Origin: Meira nashicola
Taxonomy: Eukaryota; Basidiomycota; Exobasidiomycetes; Exobasidiales; Brachybasidiaceae
Direction of reading: 5' to 3'
Assembly: GCA_001600355.1 (NCBI GenBank)
Contig: BCJU01000001.1
Location: 4,526,013-4,590,012 of the forward strand
Length of the DNA stretch: 64,000 nucleotides
Positions 1 to 10,647 of the stretch are shown here, one piece after another. Each line of letters starts with the position of its first letter. The stretch's first letter is position 1. The translations under genes and the position numbers were made by a program. The notes beneath the pieces are model-generated. The model saw nothing but the letters and a program-made list of their open reading frames with translations. It ran no database searches and was not told the origin of the DNA.

Positions 1-1556
1 AAGATCATTTTGATATTGTGCCAGTTCCAGTTTTAGATGCAACTACCGGTAATATTGATATTCAAACTAGAATCACATTTTTATTCGATAAACAATTAGA
101 TTTAATACATATAAAAGAATCTTGGTATCAATTAGTAGAAGCATGGCCTTTTTTAGCCGCTCAAGTAAGAGAATGCAAAGAAGCTCAAAGTGGATTAGCA
201 TATCATATACCTAAAGAAGAAGTGCTTAAAGAACATTCTCCTTTAGAAGCATTTTTACCTAAAAATCAACGTCAATTCCTTGCAGTAGATTGCAGTAATC
301 GTCCACTTCAATCTTATTGGCCAGGAGGAGCAGATCGCATACAAGGAGATTTAAGTGAAACACCTTTCATTTGTGATGCACCTTCAAATCAAGAAGAACA
401 AGATTTAACTTCACACAATGGAATTAAAACATTTGATGAATTGATGAAAACAGATAGACCTGTTTTCACTTCTCAAGCTACGTTATTTAATGATGCAACA
501 ATGATATCACTATCTTTTGCACATATAATCGGAGATGGATTTTGTATCAAATATATTCTTTCAGCATGGACTGATGTCATTAGAGGTGTTCAGCCACCTC
601 CTCAACCTGCAATCTTGAAGGATAACTTTGCTTCTATTGATGCAAATGCCAAGCCAAATCTACCTTTACGATATCGTTTATTAGGATTTAGGGATAAGGT
701 CAGACTGATGGCAAATGTTGGTTATGATTTACAATTCGGTAGACCAGAGAAGACAATGCAAGCCAAGTATATTCATTTACCTGGAACATACGTTACTCAA
801 CTACAAAAAGAAGCAAATGATTATTTAAAAACTTCTTCAACAGATCATTTCGTTAGTAGATCGGATATAGTTTTAGCTTTTATAGTTAAAAACATTGCAG
901 CTACACATGATCCAACAAGATGTTTAACTCCAATCACAATAGCAAACGGAAGAAGTAAGAAAGTGACTGGAATCAATCTTGATTTTTCACATGCTCTTGG
1001 AGGATGTGCAGTTGCATTACCACTTACAGGTTTACCAGCAGGAGAATTAGTTAAAATGCCTTTAGCTCAATTAGCATTTCAAATTCATCAAGATATAGTT
1101 CAACAAACTTCTCCTGATAACCTTCGTGATCTTTTCGCATTTAACTTATTTCATTCTTCTTGGAGAAAAGTTCATGGACCTGATGCAAAACAAGCAAAAT
1201 CAAAATCTGACGGAAAGATGCCTTTCTTTTGCGCTCCAAACGGACGTTTTTGTGGTTTAACAGATTGGCGTGCTTTAGGATTCGGCCAAATTGATTTTAA
1301 AGGTGCTGCTTTATCAGGTGAAAATGAATCAGCAAAAGTTAAGGCTATAAATACGCATATGATCACTCCTTTTTCTACAAGAGATAGATTTGCATGTTTA
1401 GGTGATTTGGATGGTAGTATTTGGCTTTATGGAGTTTTAAGTAAAGCTGAATGGGAACATAAAGATGGATTCGGAAAACTTGCAAAAGTGAGCAAGAATA
1501 CTTCTCAACAAACTTCATTTCCCCTTCAAACAGAAATCTTGTCTAGTAGATTGTAG
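1..1556 (+). CDS. BAHD/transferase-family acyltransferase, 5' end outside the window
   Basis: The reading frame is open to the left edge, so the true start lies upstream; the GTG at 18 is not a start. About 517 residues are visible. The protein carries the HxxxD signature of CoA-dependent acyltransferases (HIIGD; His codon at 521, Asp codon at 533) and, near the C terminus, a TDWRALGFGQIDF segment at about 1260-1298 that occupies the place of the DFGWG structural motif. Enzymes of this family (PF02458) move an acyl group from acyl-CoA to an alcohol or amine; fungal members acylate secondary metabolites and alcohols. The substrate cannot be read from sequence. No signal peptide can be judged because the N terminus is missing. 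A nonribosomal condensation-like domain is a less likely reading because nothing else of such an enzyme follows. The stop is TAG at 1554. Confidence 0.75.
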   Translation, partial: DHFDIVPVPVLDATTGNIDIQTRITFLFDKQLDLIHIKESWYQLVEAWPFLAAQVRECKEAQSGLAYHIPKEEVLKEHSPLEAFLPKNQRQFLAVDCSNRPLQSYWPGGADRIQGDLSETPFICDAPSNQEEQDLTSHNGIKTFDELMKTDRPVFTSQATLFNDATMISLSFAHIIGDGFCIKYILSAWTDVIRGVQPPPQPAILKDNFASIDANAKPNLPLRYRLLGFRDKVRLMANVGYDLQFGRPEKTMQAKYIHLPGTYVTQLQKEANDYLKTSSTDHFVSRSDIVLAFIVKNIAATHDPTRCLTPITIANGRSKKVTGINLDFSHALGGCAVALPLTGLPAGELVKMPLAQLAFQIHQDIVQQTSPDNLRDLFAFNLFHSSWRKVHGPDAKQAKSKSDGKMPFFCAPNGRFCGLTDWRALGFGQIDFKGAALSGENESAKVKAINTHMITPFSTRDRFACLGDLDGSIWLYGVLSKAEWEHKDGFGKLAKVSKNTSQQTSFPLQTEILSSRL

Positions 1557-1616
1557 TTTCTTATATCTTGGTTTTTATTGTTATGCAGAAGTAATGAATT
1601 AATGACACGCACGCAT

Positions 1617-1626
1617 GCATACATTC
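1617..1626 (-). repeat. GAATGTATGC element, copy 1
   Basis: Exact copy on the minus strand, between the acyltransferase and GST genes. Confidence 0.5.
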
Positions 1627-1979
1627 TCTCGTATTGACGTGGATAAAGTTGTATCCCTCAACGGCTTTTACTCATTGCCGATCGGCTTTAAGGATTTCTC
1701 CAAGCCATACGGGTTTTAACGCGCTAGCGTATACCTTACGAAACCGGCATTTGCTTAAAGTTGTGGTGTGTATTACCATGATGTGGCAACGATCCTTCTT
1801 AAGGCACTTTTGGAGTGGAAAAAGCATGGGCCATCTCTACATGCACACACATTTCTGTCGTACAAAAGGGTTTATGTTCCAGTACCAAACGTAGGAGGTA
1901 GAAGAACTTCTTCTATTCTTGGATATGTGGAGAAATAGAAGGGTACCCACACAGTTATACACATACATGTACTTCATCA

Positions 1980-1987
1980 TATATAAA
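1980..1987 (+). promoter_or_regulatory. TATA box of the GST gene
   Basis: TATATAAA lies 90 bp before the ATG at 2077. Confidence 0.55.
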
Positions 1988-2076
1988 CAGCAATTCATTG
2001 AATAACAACCTTACACGTCTTCCTCCATAAGATATTATTCTCTCTTTCTAAAAGGTAAAAGACAAATTATCACAAT

Positions 2077-2917
2077 ATGCCAGCTCAATTTACACTCTAT
2101 ACACACAAAGGACCAGGTCCAAACCCTCTCAAAGCTGCCATCTTATTGGAAAAGCTCGGTTTGGAGTTTGATGTGATCGATTTAGACTTTGGTGACGATC
2201 CCAAAAGAGGTGTTAAAAGTGAAAAGTTCTTAAAGGTTAACCCTAATGGTCGTGTACCAGCTTTGGTTGATCATAGCAAGAATGATTTTACCATTTGGGA
2301 AAGTGGTGCAATTTTATATTATTTAGTCGAACAATATGATAAACAAGGAAAATTCTTTGGAAAAGATGTTATCGAAAAGTCAGTCGTTATGCAATGGCTC
2401 GCTTTCCAATTGAGCGGTCTTGGTCCTGTTCAGGTGAGTAACGAGAGTTGTTATACATGATTAACGATGACATTGACTAACGCGCTTCTATCTTAACTAT
2501 ACGCGCTATACTTAAAAGGGTAACGTGAACTATGGTATGTACTCGCAATGAAAACAAGGTGAATTATGACAAAATGACTAATCCATTCTTTCTTTTTTTC
2601 TACTCATTTCAGCTCATCATTATTGGGAAGGAACATACGGCGAAAAGCCAAGCAAGAGCGTTTTCACTCGTTTTGAAGGCGAAACACATCGTCTTTACAA
2701 AGTTTTAGAACAACAATTGGAATTACAACATAAAAAAGGTAGCAAATACATTGCCACTGATCGATTGTCCATTGCCGATATTTCATTCTTTGCCTGGGTT
2801 AGAATCGCTGGTTTCGGTAAGGTCGATTTGAGCCCATACAAGTATGTTAATGCTTGGCTTGAAAACTTAAACGCTGATCCGGAAGCCCAAGCTGCCGACA
2901 AGAAGTTGCCCAAATAA
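2077..2917 (+). CDS. Ure2-like glutathione S-transferase, three exons
   Basis: Joining 2077-2433, 2519-2534 and 2613-2917 gives 225 residues, the normal size for a cytosolic GST. The N-terminal thioredoxin-like domain (about 1-85) has the NPNGRVPALVDH segment with the conserved cis-Pro and the ESGAI glutathione-binding segment; the rest is the helical domain. Introns are 85 bp (2434-2518, GTGAGT...AAG, phase 0) and 78 bp (2535-2612, GTATGT...CAG, phase 1). Each has a TGACTAA branch-like sequence, and splicing restores one frame to the TAA at 2915. The middle exon is only 16 nt and encodes GNVNY plus one base. Ure2-type GSTs conjugate glutathione to electrophiles or reduce peroxides and disulfides; the exact substrate is not predictable. 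The intron calls rest on consensus and frame, not on transcripts. Confidence 0.88.
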
Positions 2918-3384
2918 TTGTCAAATTAACTTCTATTTCTAACGAAGAACATTAGTCAATATCATACTTTTACTAAAAAGTGAATATAAGTGCAGCTAAA
3001 ATTATAAAGAAAGGGATTGTATCTCGTGCATGTCATCATATAACCTTGCTATAAGGCAAAGACATGACCATAACTTATTCCACTCATTTTTAGTGCACCA
3101 CATACGAATACCAAAGATATGTGTAGCTTCTCCGGGGATACATTTTCGGGGGAAAGATCAAAACATGCGTATGCGTTAGTCAAGAACGGGCTATGCTTAA
3201 CGCTTGGACTAACAATGAAGCACACACCTTAAAGCCAAAAGTAGCCCGCTGCACGTAACATGCTGCTAGCAAATTATAATTTGAGTTTTAAAAGAAGCTT
3301 TTATAGAAGGCATCGATCAAAGCTATAACTTATACATACATCATCATTCCCCAATTATTTTGATCACAAGAATAGTTATATAGG
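2918..3384. other. Intergenic region, no gene seen
   Basis: AT-rich spacer between the GST and the GNAT gene; no convincing reading frame or repeat was found. Confidence 0.6.
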
Positions 3385-3912
3385 ATGAACGATAAAACAT
3401 CCTCTGACATAATAGTATCGTCCTTTAAAGAAACCGATAAAGAAGATGTTAAAAAGCTTATTATAGACGTTCAAGAAGAAGCATACGAAGAAGCTGATAG
3501 TCCGAGCGAGTTAAACGATTTAAACAATATTCCTACTCATTATCAAGGGAATAAATTTGGAGGATTTTGGTCAGCTAAAGTAGATGATAAAATTGTAGGA
3601 GTGATTGCATTAAAGGTGAACGAAGTGAATGATGATTTAATTGCGACTTTGAAAAGGCTTTACGTCCGAAAAGAATATCGTGGAAGTAAGAAGTATGGTA
3701 TAGCCTCAAGGTTACTTGCTACACTAATACAACAAGCAAGAAATGGTAAAATAAAAAATGTTTATTTAGGTACAACTTTGGAACCTCCAGCAGCATTCAA
3801 ATTCTTTCAAAAGAACGAATTCATTCAAATAGAAAAGACAGAAATGCCAAAAGGAAGTATAATCTCCGAACATGATACACACTTTTTTGTACGTCCTCTT
3901 GTCTATACTTAA
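3385..3912 (+). CDS. GNAT-family N-acetyltransferase
   Basis: A single-exon 175-residue protein starting at the first ATG. It has the GNAT core: a beta-strand pair (KVDDKIVGVIALKVNE), then motif A with the acetyl-CoA pyrophosphate loop (RLYVRKEYRGSKKYGIASRLL, around residues 92-113, matching R-x-x-G-x-G/A), then motif B (EPPAAFKFFQKNEF). These enzymes transfer acetyl from acetyl-CoA to an amine of a small molecule or protein. No targeting signal is visible, so it is probably cytosolic. The substrate cannot be assigned. Neighbours are unrelated and on independent transcripts. Confidence 0.8.
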   Translation: MNDKTSSDIIVSSFKETDKEDVKKLIIDVQEEAYEEADSPSELNDLNNIPTHYQGNKFGGFWSAKVDDKIVGVIALKVNEVNDDLIATLKRLYVRKEYRGSKKYGIASRLLATLIQQARNGKIKNVYLGTTLEPPAAFKFFQKNEFIQIEKTEMPKGSIISEHDTHFFVRPLVYT

Positions 3913-4548
3913 CAATCTCAATTCAAGCTTTTTGTTACAAGGGTAAACAAGGCTCGTTTTTCCATCGGACATTATTTAGTCTTATTAGAGTAAATTAATG
4001 TGATATGGGCATTAAGGGACTCAGTAAATACAACTACCAACAACATTGGCTTGTATTGTTGCGACGATTCCGTTTTATCGGTGTCTATTATCATATTCTA
4101 TGTGATCATACACTCACTCTATCATATTACCCCACTCTATTATACACTCGGTATAGCAATTTCCGATTATGCTAGATAAGAGCAGTACATTATCTATAGC
4201 TCTCTTTATGCTTGAACAATAGTATACTTGTACTTGTTTCCCTTGGCACTAGGCCAGGTATTGTTAATCCTTCGCGTACTCGGACGGGAAGGATTAACTT
4301 GTCGCACTGTATCAATCATGCATATGAAGTTGTGTCTTTTTATCGTACGGGCTTATCTTTTGCTAGCGTATTTACGCGTAAGAATCATTTTGTGCCCGTT
4401 TGAAATTTAAAGTTTTGTTTGTGTTTTTTTTGGAGTACAACCACAAAGACTATAAATGTACGCTTGATTTCTTCTCTCCTTCCAATGATTCGGTTGGGAA
4501 CCACCATCGACTTGAGTAAAGTTGATGAACTCGGTATCAAATTGATCA
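3913..4548. other. Intergenic region upstream of the purine permease
   Basis: Two overlapping frames at 4212-4410 start with alternative codons or lack protein-like composition and are not called. No clear regulatory repeat was seen. Confidence 0.55.
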
Positions 4549-6366
4549 ATGAACAAGATGGAAGGAGAGACAAGTGTTCAAAGTTATGATGGTAATAATG
4601 ATGACTTTGGACACATTTCAAAAAGTCATTCGATCGTACAAAAGTTCAATCGATTCGCCAAAAGTTTAATCTCAAAAGACGCATGGATTGGAGATCATGA
4701 TTATGCAACTTTACTCATTCCAACTATTCCTTTTGTGACAAAAGCTAAAAGAGAATTACCATTTTATGGTGTACATGATCGGATACCTTACTTTTTACTC
4801 CTGATTTTAGGATTTCAACATGCACTTGCAATGGTTGGAGGAGTGGTAACGCCACCTTTGTTGATCGGAGGATCGAGTGGAGCAAATTTGAGTGAAAACG
4901 ACGTTCAATATCTCGTTTCTGCTTCTTTGATCTGGTGTGGATTAGGTACAATTTTACAAATTTCTCGTTTTCACGTACCCAAATCTAAATACTTTATCGG
5001 AACTGGAATTTTAAACGTAACTGGAACTTCTTTTGCATTCGTAAATGTTGCTTTAGCATACCTTTCTCAAGCATATGCATCTGGTATTTGCCCAACTGCT
5101 CAAGATGGTACAAAATTACCTTGTCCAAAAGAATTCGGAGCTGTTTTAGGAACAGCTTCTTTGACTGGCTTATTCTTTATCGGTTTAGCATGCATTCCAC
5201 CAAAACTCATTCGAAGATTGTTTCCACCTTTAATCGTTGGAATGATGTTATTCTTGATTGGTGCTTCACTCGTAAAAAGTGGAATTACAAATTGGGCAGG
5301 CGGTTCAGGTCCATGTATGAGCGATCATACAATGTTATGTCCTTCTAATAATGCTCCAGTCACAAAACATCTTTGGGGTTCAGCTCCTTTGATTGGTTTA
5401 GGCTTTTCTGCATTTATCACAATTATCATTTGCGAATTATTCGGAAGTCCTTTTATCAAATCTGCTTCCGTCTTTATAGGTCTGGTCGTTGGAATGATTA
5501 TCGCAGGTGCAACAGGATATTTTAATAAATCAACAATTGATTCCGCACCTGCATTCACATTTTTATGGGTAAAAACATTCCCTTTATCTTTACGTGGTCA
5601 ATTGGTTCTTCCAATGCTAGCAGCTTGGTCTGTAATTTGTGCTGAAACGGTTGCAAACGTAACTGCTTCTTCAGATGTTTCACAATTACCAATAGAAGGA
5701 GAACAATTTGAATCAAGAATTCAAGGTGGTTTAGCTGCAGATGCTCTTTCAGCTTCACTTGCACCTTTAGCAATGATTTCTCCTTTAACTACATTTGCAC
5801 AAAATGCAGGCGTGATTGCAATAACAAGAAATGCATCAAGAAATGCAGGTTACGTTTGTGCAGTATTCTTGTTCATAATGGGAATCGTTGCAAAATTTGC
5901 TGCAATCTTTGTTGCTTTACCTCCTTCCGTTTTAGGTGGTTTTTCAACTTTTCTCTTTGGTTCGGTCGCAATTTCTGGTATTCGTGTAATGGCTTATGCA
6001 AAGTGGGATAGACGTGCTCGTTTTATTGCAACTTGCGGTATGTCTTTAGGTTTGGCTTCCCTTTGTGTTCCTACTTGGTTTGATTACTTTTTCACTTATT
6101 CGGGAAATAATCAAGGTCTTAAAGGTTTAATTCAAGCAATCGTTTTAGTGGTTGAAGAACCTTATCTGATTGCTGCTTTGATCGGTATTTCGCTTAATGC
6201 TGTTTTACCAGAAGAATCAAGTTATACTGCTACTGCAACACCTGCCAATATCGAAGAAGGTCGTATATCTTCAGAAGAACCTCCAAGAGAAGAAGAAGAG
6301 CAAGATAAACAAAGAATCACTCCAACCCAAAGCATTGAACAATCTAAGCAATTCATTGAAAAATAG
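4549..6366 (+). CDS. Xanthine/uric-acid permease, NCS2 (NAT) family
   Basis: This 605-residue polytopic protein is the size of Aspergillus UapA/UapC and has the expected series of membrane helices. The family signature is clear: QNAGVIAITR (codons near 5800-5830) corresponds to the QxxGVIxxTR motif, and the upstream AETVANVTASSDVSQLP and ESRIQGG segments match the substrate and H+ binding region of eukaryotic purine transporters. It should import xanthine and uric acid with protons across the plasma membrane. The acidic, Gln-rich tail (EEPPREEEEQDKQ) is cytosolic; such tails can carry ubiquitination sites for turnover. The start may be the ATG at 4549 or the one at 4558, which has the better AAGATGG context. 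It converges on the first S10 gene with a 76-bp gap. Confidence 0.93.
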   Translation: MNKMEGETSVQSYDGNNDDFGHISKSHSIVQKFNRFAKSLISKDAWIGDHDYATLLIPTIPFVTKAKRELPFYGVHDRIPYFLLLILGFQHALAMVGGVVTPPLLIGGSSGANLSENDVQYLVSASLIWCGLGTILQISRFHVPKSKYFIGTGILNVTGTSFAFVNVALAYLSQAYASGICPTAQDGTKLPCPKEFGAVLGTASLTGLFFIGLACIPPKLIRRLFPPLIVGMMLFLIGASLVKSGITNWAGGSGPCMSDHTMLCPSNNAPVTKHLWGSAPLIGLGFSAFITIIICELFGSPFIKSASVFIGLVVGMIIAGATGYFNKSTIDSAPAFTFLWVKTFPLSLRGQLVLPMLAAWSVICAETVANVTASSDVSQLPIEGEQFESRIQGGLAADALSASLAPLAMISPLTTFAQNAGVIAITRNASRNAGYVCAVFLFIMGIVAKFAAIFVALPPSVLGGFSTFLFGSVAISGIRVMAYAKWDRRARFIATCGMSLGLASLCVPTWFDYFFTYSGNNQGLKGLIQAIVLVVEEPYLIAALIGISLNAVLPEESSYTATATPANIEEGRISSEEPPREEEEQDKQRITPTQSIEQSKQFIEK

Positions 6367-6442
6367 TAACCTCCTGTTACATTTTGTATAATACTTCATC
6401 ATTGATATAAAATCAAATTGCATTCTCGATCCTGTTTACAAA

Positions 6443-8035
6443 TCAACAAAATAAACTTCCACGTCCAAGCATTGATAAGGCAATATTCAAAGATAAAGAA
6501 GGTTCGTCACTTGGTACCAGATGTCCAGCATCAGGTACCATTACCAATCGTAATTTACGTTCACTTTGCGTTGCAAATGCTCTCTTGTTTCCTTCTAAAT
6601 CGCATAAAGGTACGTTACCACTTGGTGGAAAATCAAAACCTTGTTTATCTCCCCAAGTCAAATTTTGTAAAGCTAATTCAGTTCCAGAGCTCATCACTAA
6701 ACCATCAAGTAAACCGTTTACGATTGTAAAATTTGAACTATATTCAATCATTTTTGCGAATTTTGAATTTTGAAAAGAAGGTGTTCGATCAGGTGGATCA
6801 GATGCATCTTGATTATCATCTGCAAAGACTTGTTTACAAAGTACAAAATTTTCACGAGGAGCATGAATATAATCTTGAACGTCTGTTCGATTCAAGAATA
6901 ATTCCAAAGGAGAAGCTTCACCAGGTAATTGTGTATTTGGATGTTTAATATTATAAACGTTAAAATAACGATTATGTCGATTTGCTAATTCATAATATAA
7001 ATCAAACGTTAAACAATTTGCATTGGGATCCGGTAACCTTGATCGAGGTGGATAAAATAGGTTTTGGTGAACGAAATTGGTTAATTGACAAGTATCTGAT
7101 TCATTCTTTATAGTCTTTAAATCTTCACTTTTAAAATCTAAAATATTTTGATTCATTTTAGCGAATGGATAAGCAGCCGTGTCCAGTTGAACCGTTAGAT
7201 CAGAGAATGCCGGCGAAAACAGAATTCCTCCTTTTATTCCATTGATACGATTCATTGCAGAATTTTTCTGATAAGCATCAATTTGCCAAGCAGCGTAATG
7301 ACCGACGTAGCTTTCTCCCACTATCCATATCTTATTAAACCTTAACTTTGGAAAAATTTTAAAGAATTCGAAAAGCCAAGAAACTAATTGTTGACTGATT
7401 TGTTCTTCATTTGTATTTTTGGTTATTCCTGTTGTGAATGCTACACCAACAGGTTGTGAAATAAATAACAAATTTGCTCCAATCGTCCATGAATATGGAT
7501 TAGGTTTTGGTTGATCTTGACCTGGAGGAAAGATGAAAGGTCCAATTTCTTGCATCATTCCAACTTGACTTGAACAACCTGGACCACCGTTCATCCAAAT
7601 GATTAAATCATCTCCTGGTAAATGAGAATCCTTTCCCCATAACCAAAAGAATAAAGACGCATTCTTTGTTGTAGCAGTGTCTGGCATTGCTATATTACCT
7701 GCCCAAGAAGGTTTGGTTTTAAATTGTAAACCTGGAATATTTGTTCCAACTTGATACTTTTTCGATTCTGCATTATCAAATCGTAAACTTGATTTGCATT
7801 GAATACAGCCTGCTGAAGGTTCAACTCCAAAAGGTAAGTATTTATTAAGTGCTTGACGTGAATAGATTGGTTTTAATTGAAGTTTTGGTAATTTGGGTGG
7901 TCGAATCGGTTTTGGTCGATTGTTGTTATTCGAATTCTTCTTGTTTGATTTAGAGAATTGTGCTGATGTTAATAAAATATGAAGTGAAGCAAAGAGAAGT
8001 ATTGCTAGTCGGAAGAAGATGGTCAACGGACCCAT
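6443..8035 (-). CDS. Secreted serine carboxypeptidase S10, copy 1
   Basis: Intronless, 530 residues, with a signal peptide (MGPLTIFFRLAILLFASLHI...). After a basic Pro-rich linker comes the block shared by all eight copies, GVEPSAGCxxCxSSLxF. Catalytic residues are visible: Ser242 in GESYVG, Asp444 in LLDGLV, His505 in AGHLVP, and the oxyanion/carboxylate loop NGGPGCSS. S10 enzymes remove C-terminal residues from peptides at acid pH. Several NxS/T sites, including the invariant NLTW, fit a secreted glycoprotein. No C-terminal membrane helix is present, so it is not a Kex1-type Golgi enzyme. It is closest to copy 2, with which it shares a nearly identical C-terminal segment. Length is close to yeast carboxypeptidase Y. 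Confidence 0.93.
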   Translation of the reverse strand: MGPLTIFFRLAILLFASLHILLTSAQFSKSNKKNSNNNNRPKPIRPPKLPKLQLKPIYSRQALNKYLPFGVEPSAGCIQCKSSLRFDNAESKKYQVGTNIPGLQFKTKPSWAGNIAMPDTATTKNASLFFWLWGKDSHLPGDDLIIWMNGGPGCSSQVGMMQEIGPFIFPPGQDQPKPNPYSWTIGANLLFISQPVGVAFTTGITKNTNEEQISQQLVSWLFEFFKIFPKLRFNKIWIVGESYVGHYAAWQIDAYQKNSAMNRINGIKGGILFSPAFSDLTVQLDTAAYPFAKMNQNILDFKSEDLKTIKNESDTCQLTNFVHQNLFYPPRSRLPDPNANCLTFDLYYELANRHNRYFNVYNIKHPNTQLPGEASPLELFLNRTDVQDYIHAPRENFVLCKQVFADDNQDASDPPDRTPSFQNSKFAKMIEYSSNFTIVNGLLDGLVMSSGTELALQNLTWGDKQGFDFPPSGNVPLCDLEGNKRAFATQSERKLRLVMVPDAGHLVPSDEPSLSLNIALSMLGRGSLFC

Positions 8036-8689
8036 GTTCTAGTGAAAATGAAAAAGAGTGCGATAAAGGGTGCTAAGGATTAAAAGTCTGTTCTGCCAAG
8101 ACAAGACTTGTTGCTTTTAAATGATCCATCTCTTACTTTGATTTCCTTGAACATTGAATCTAATCTTTTAGACATGAACAGGGAAAATTCGATATTAGTA
8201 TGAATAATTTCAATCTCTTTTGCCTTGTTTGCTAAATGGGGTTCCGCTTTTGGGTTAGCGGAGTAACGTAATATGGTCGGTCACAGCATTTTCTTGTTTA
8301 TGAAGCCGCCAAAATAAAACCCAAAGCTTCATTAACGGACGGCGCGAAATTTTAACGGATCCGTTGTCCCTGCATAATAGAAGTAGTATCTTGCATGAAC
8401 AAAGAATAGAAAGAAATTTCTTGTTTATTTGTTTTATATGAACTATTTCCGGTACTGACTCAATTCTCCTTCACATTTACACTTTCGGTCCTAAGTGGAA
8501 AAGTGCTTTCATCAATAGTGGCTTTAGCGGACTTTGCTCAGTTTCAAACTCACCAGATAATGCACTCCGTACATTTCAACACGATTCGAGAATGAAATGA
8601 AAATCCACAAATAAATGTGTAAAAGAATGTCTTCTTTCATTATAAGTTAGATTATTTTTAAAAAAAAGACTATATTGATATTGAACAAA
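8036..8689. other. Spacer between carboxypeptidase copies 1 and 2
   Basis: Promoter region of copy 1. It has a TATA-like ATTTAAAAG on the minus strand near 8110-8119 and a 12-bp perfect palindrome at 8354-8365. No gene is seen. Confidence 0.6.
8354..8365. promoter_or_regulatory. CGG-AT-CCG palindrome upstream of S10 copy 1
   Basis: AACGGATCCGTT is a perfect 12-bp palindrome about 320 bp upstream of the copy 1 ATG. CGG half-sites facing inward with a 2-bp gap are typical of Zn2Cys6 dimer sites. Confidence 0.4.
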
Positions 8690-10506
8690 TTAGCATAATA
8701 AACTACCACGGCCAAGCATGTTCAAAACAACATTTAAACTCAGAGAAGGTTCATCATTTGGCACCTATATGAAAGAGAGAAAAAAGATATCAGTATTGAA
8801 ATGAAACAAAGAAGTTGTCGAAAAAACAGAACTCACCATATGTCCGGCATTAGGAACGACCATCAATCTTAATCCCCGTTCTCCATCGGTTGAATATCCT
8901 CGAACGTTTCCTTCCATATCACATAATCGTAAAACGGGAGGTAAATTAAAACCTTGAGCTTTATGCCAAGTTAAATTTTGTAAAGCTAATTCCGTTCCTG
9001 CAGTCAAAACTAAACCATCAAGCATTCCACTCATAATGATAAACTTTTTACTTGATTCAATCATTTTTGCGAATTTTGAATGTTGAAATGAAGGAGTTCT
9101 ATCTGGTGGATCAGATGCATCTTGATTATCATCAGCAAAAACTTGTTTACAAAGTTTGAAATTTTGACGTGGTGCATGAATATAATCTTGAACGTCAGTT
9201 CGATTGAAAAACTTTTCTATCGCAGTTGGTGCACCAGCAGGTTCCGTATTTGGCTTTCTGATGTTGTACATGTTGAAATTTGGATTCTTTTCTTTTGCTG
9301 AATCAATATACGTATCAAATGTATAACATTGATCGTCGGGAGCAGGTAAACGTCCTTTTGGCGGATAAGTTAAATGATTCTTTATGAAATTTGTCAAGTG
9401 ACATGTATCCGATTCATTTTTAATCGAAGCAAGATCTGCATCAGTAAAGTTTAACAATCTTTGATGTTTCTTTGCGAATTGATAAGTAGGTGTATCCAAT
9501 TGAACGGTTAAATCGGAAAAAGCAGGTGAGATAAGCATTCCTCCTTTTAGCATTCTAGGTGTATCGCCTGCAGGATTCTTATAAAAAGCGTCAAATTGCC
9601 AAGCAGCATATCTTCCAACATACGATTCTCCAACGATATAAATATTCTTATCAAATAATTCAACGAAATGATAAAAGAATTCCCATAGCCATAAAGCAAG
9701 TTGTTCACTAATTTGATCTTCATTTGTGTTATTATTGATTCCAGTAGTGAATGCTACACCGACAGGTTGAGAAACATAAACCATTGTTGCTGCTTTAGTC
9801 CAAGAGTACGGATTTGGCTTTGGTCCATCGGGTCCAAAGATAAAAGGACCTGTTTCTCCTGCCATTCCCTGCGATGAAAAATAGAGGGGTCAGCACGTAG
9901 TCAACGAAAATATAGAATAGTATGATATCAAGAACCAAAAATCACCTGTAGAGAACTGCATCCAGGGCCTCCGTTCATCCAAAAGATCACATCATCACCA
10001 GGTTCAGTAGCATCTTTACCCCAAAGCCAAAAATTTAAAGATCCATTTTTTACCGTAGCAGTATCAGGTATACCTATATTACCTGCCCATGACTTTTTCG
10101 TTCGAAAAGGTAAACCTGGAATTCGAGTTCCAACTTCAAATTGTTTTGCTAAAGAATCGAATTCAAACTTTAAACTTGAATGACACTTTACGCAACCTGC
10201 AGAAGGTTCAACTCCGCGCGGAAGAAAGCTGCGTAAAGGTGTTTTTGAATAATCTGTAGTTTGCGGTAGATCTGGTAATTGTGGCGGTGGAATAGATTTT
10301 GGTCTCGTATGCCATGTATCTCCATTATCAACTCCAGAAGATGCACCTGTACTTGGACTTGAACTTGGAGCTGACCTATCTGAATTTACAACAGGAGCGG
10401 CAGCAGGAGCAGGCGCGGGTGCAGGACCAGGAGGACCTTGAGAAATCACATTGACCACGTTGAAAAGGAGCAAAAAGAGAATTGAAAAGAAAGTTTTAAA
10501 GATCAT
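8690..10506 (-). CDS. Secreted serine carboxypeptidase S10, copy 2, three exons
   Basis: Exons 10506-9946, 9868-8837 and 8764-8690 join to 555 residues. Intron 1 (77 bp, 9869-9945) falls after CAG in NGGPGCSSLQ and has a GCTGAC branch site. Intron 2 (72 bp, 8765-8836) falls right after the catalytic GHM. Reading through the second intron would give a false tail and lose the conserved VPNDEPSLSL and LGRGSL ending. The signal peptide (MIFKTFFSILFLLLFNVV...) is followed by a Pro/Ala-rich linker and the GVEPSAGCxxC block. Catalytic residues are Ser269 (GESYVG), Asp471 and His530. The role is the same as copy 1: secreted C-terminal exopeptidase. The last third is nearly identical to copy 1, suggesting recent duplication or conversion. 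Confidence 0.9.
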
Positions 10507-10594
10507 TGTTGTTCAAGATCAAAAGAGAGTATGTATGTGAGATGATTGAAGAATATGAGGAAAAAGATTTGTGCATTTATTTGAACTTGCAACC

Positions 10595-10602
10595 TTTTTA
10601 TA
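10595..10602 (-). promoter_or_regulatory. TATA box of S10 copy 2
   Basis: TATAAAAA on the minus strand, about 90 bp before the ATG at 10506. Confidence 0.5.
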
Positions 10603-10637
10603 GAGAAATTGGGGCGCACTTGATGATGCATGGACTT

Positions 10638-10647
10638 GAATGTATGC
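10638..10647 (+). repeat. GAATGTATGC element, copy 2
   Basis: Exact copy, 132 bp upstream of the S10 copy 2 start. Confidence 0.5.

Larger units (their letters stand above)
1557..2076. other. Intergenic region upstream of the GST gene
   Basis: No gene is supported. The 86-codon frame at 1634-1894 opens with TTG and has no protein-like features. The stretch holds one GAATGTATGC element (1617-1626, minus orientation) and the GST promoter. Confidence 0.6.

Noticed and set aside
1..10506. Secondary-metabolite gene cluster (acyltransferase, GST, GNAT, permease)
   Set aside because: There is no backbone synthase, and each gene is common on its own; adjacency alone is weak.
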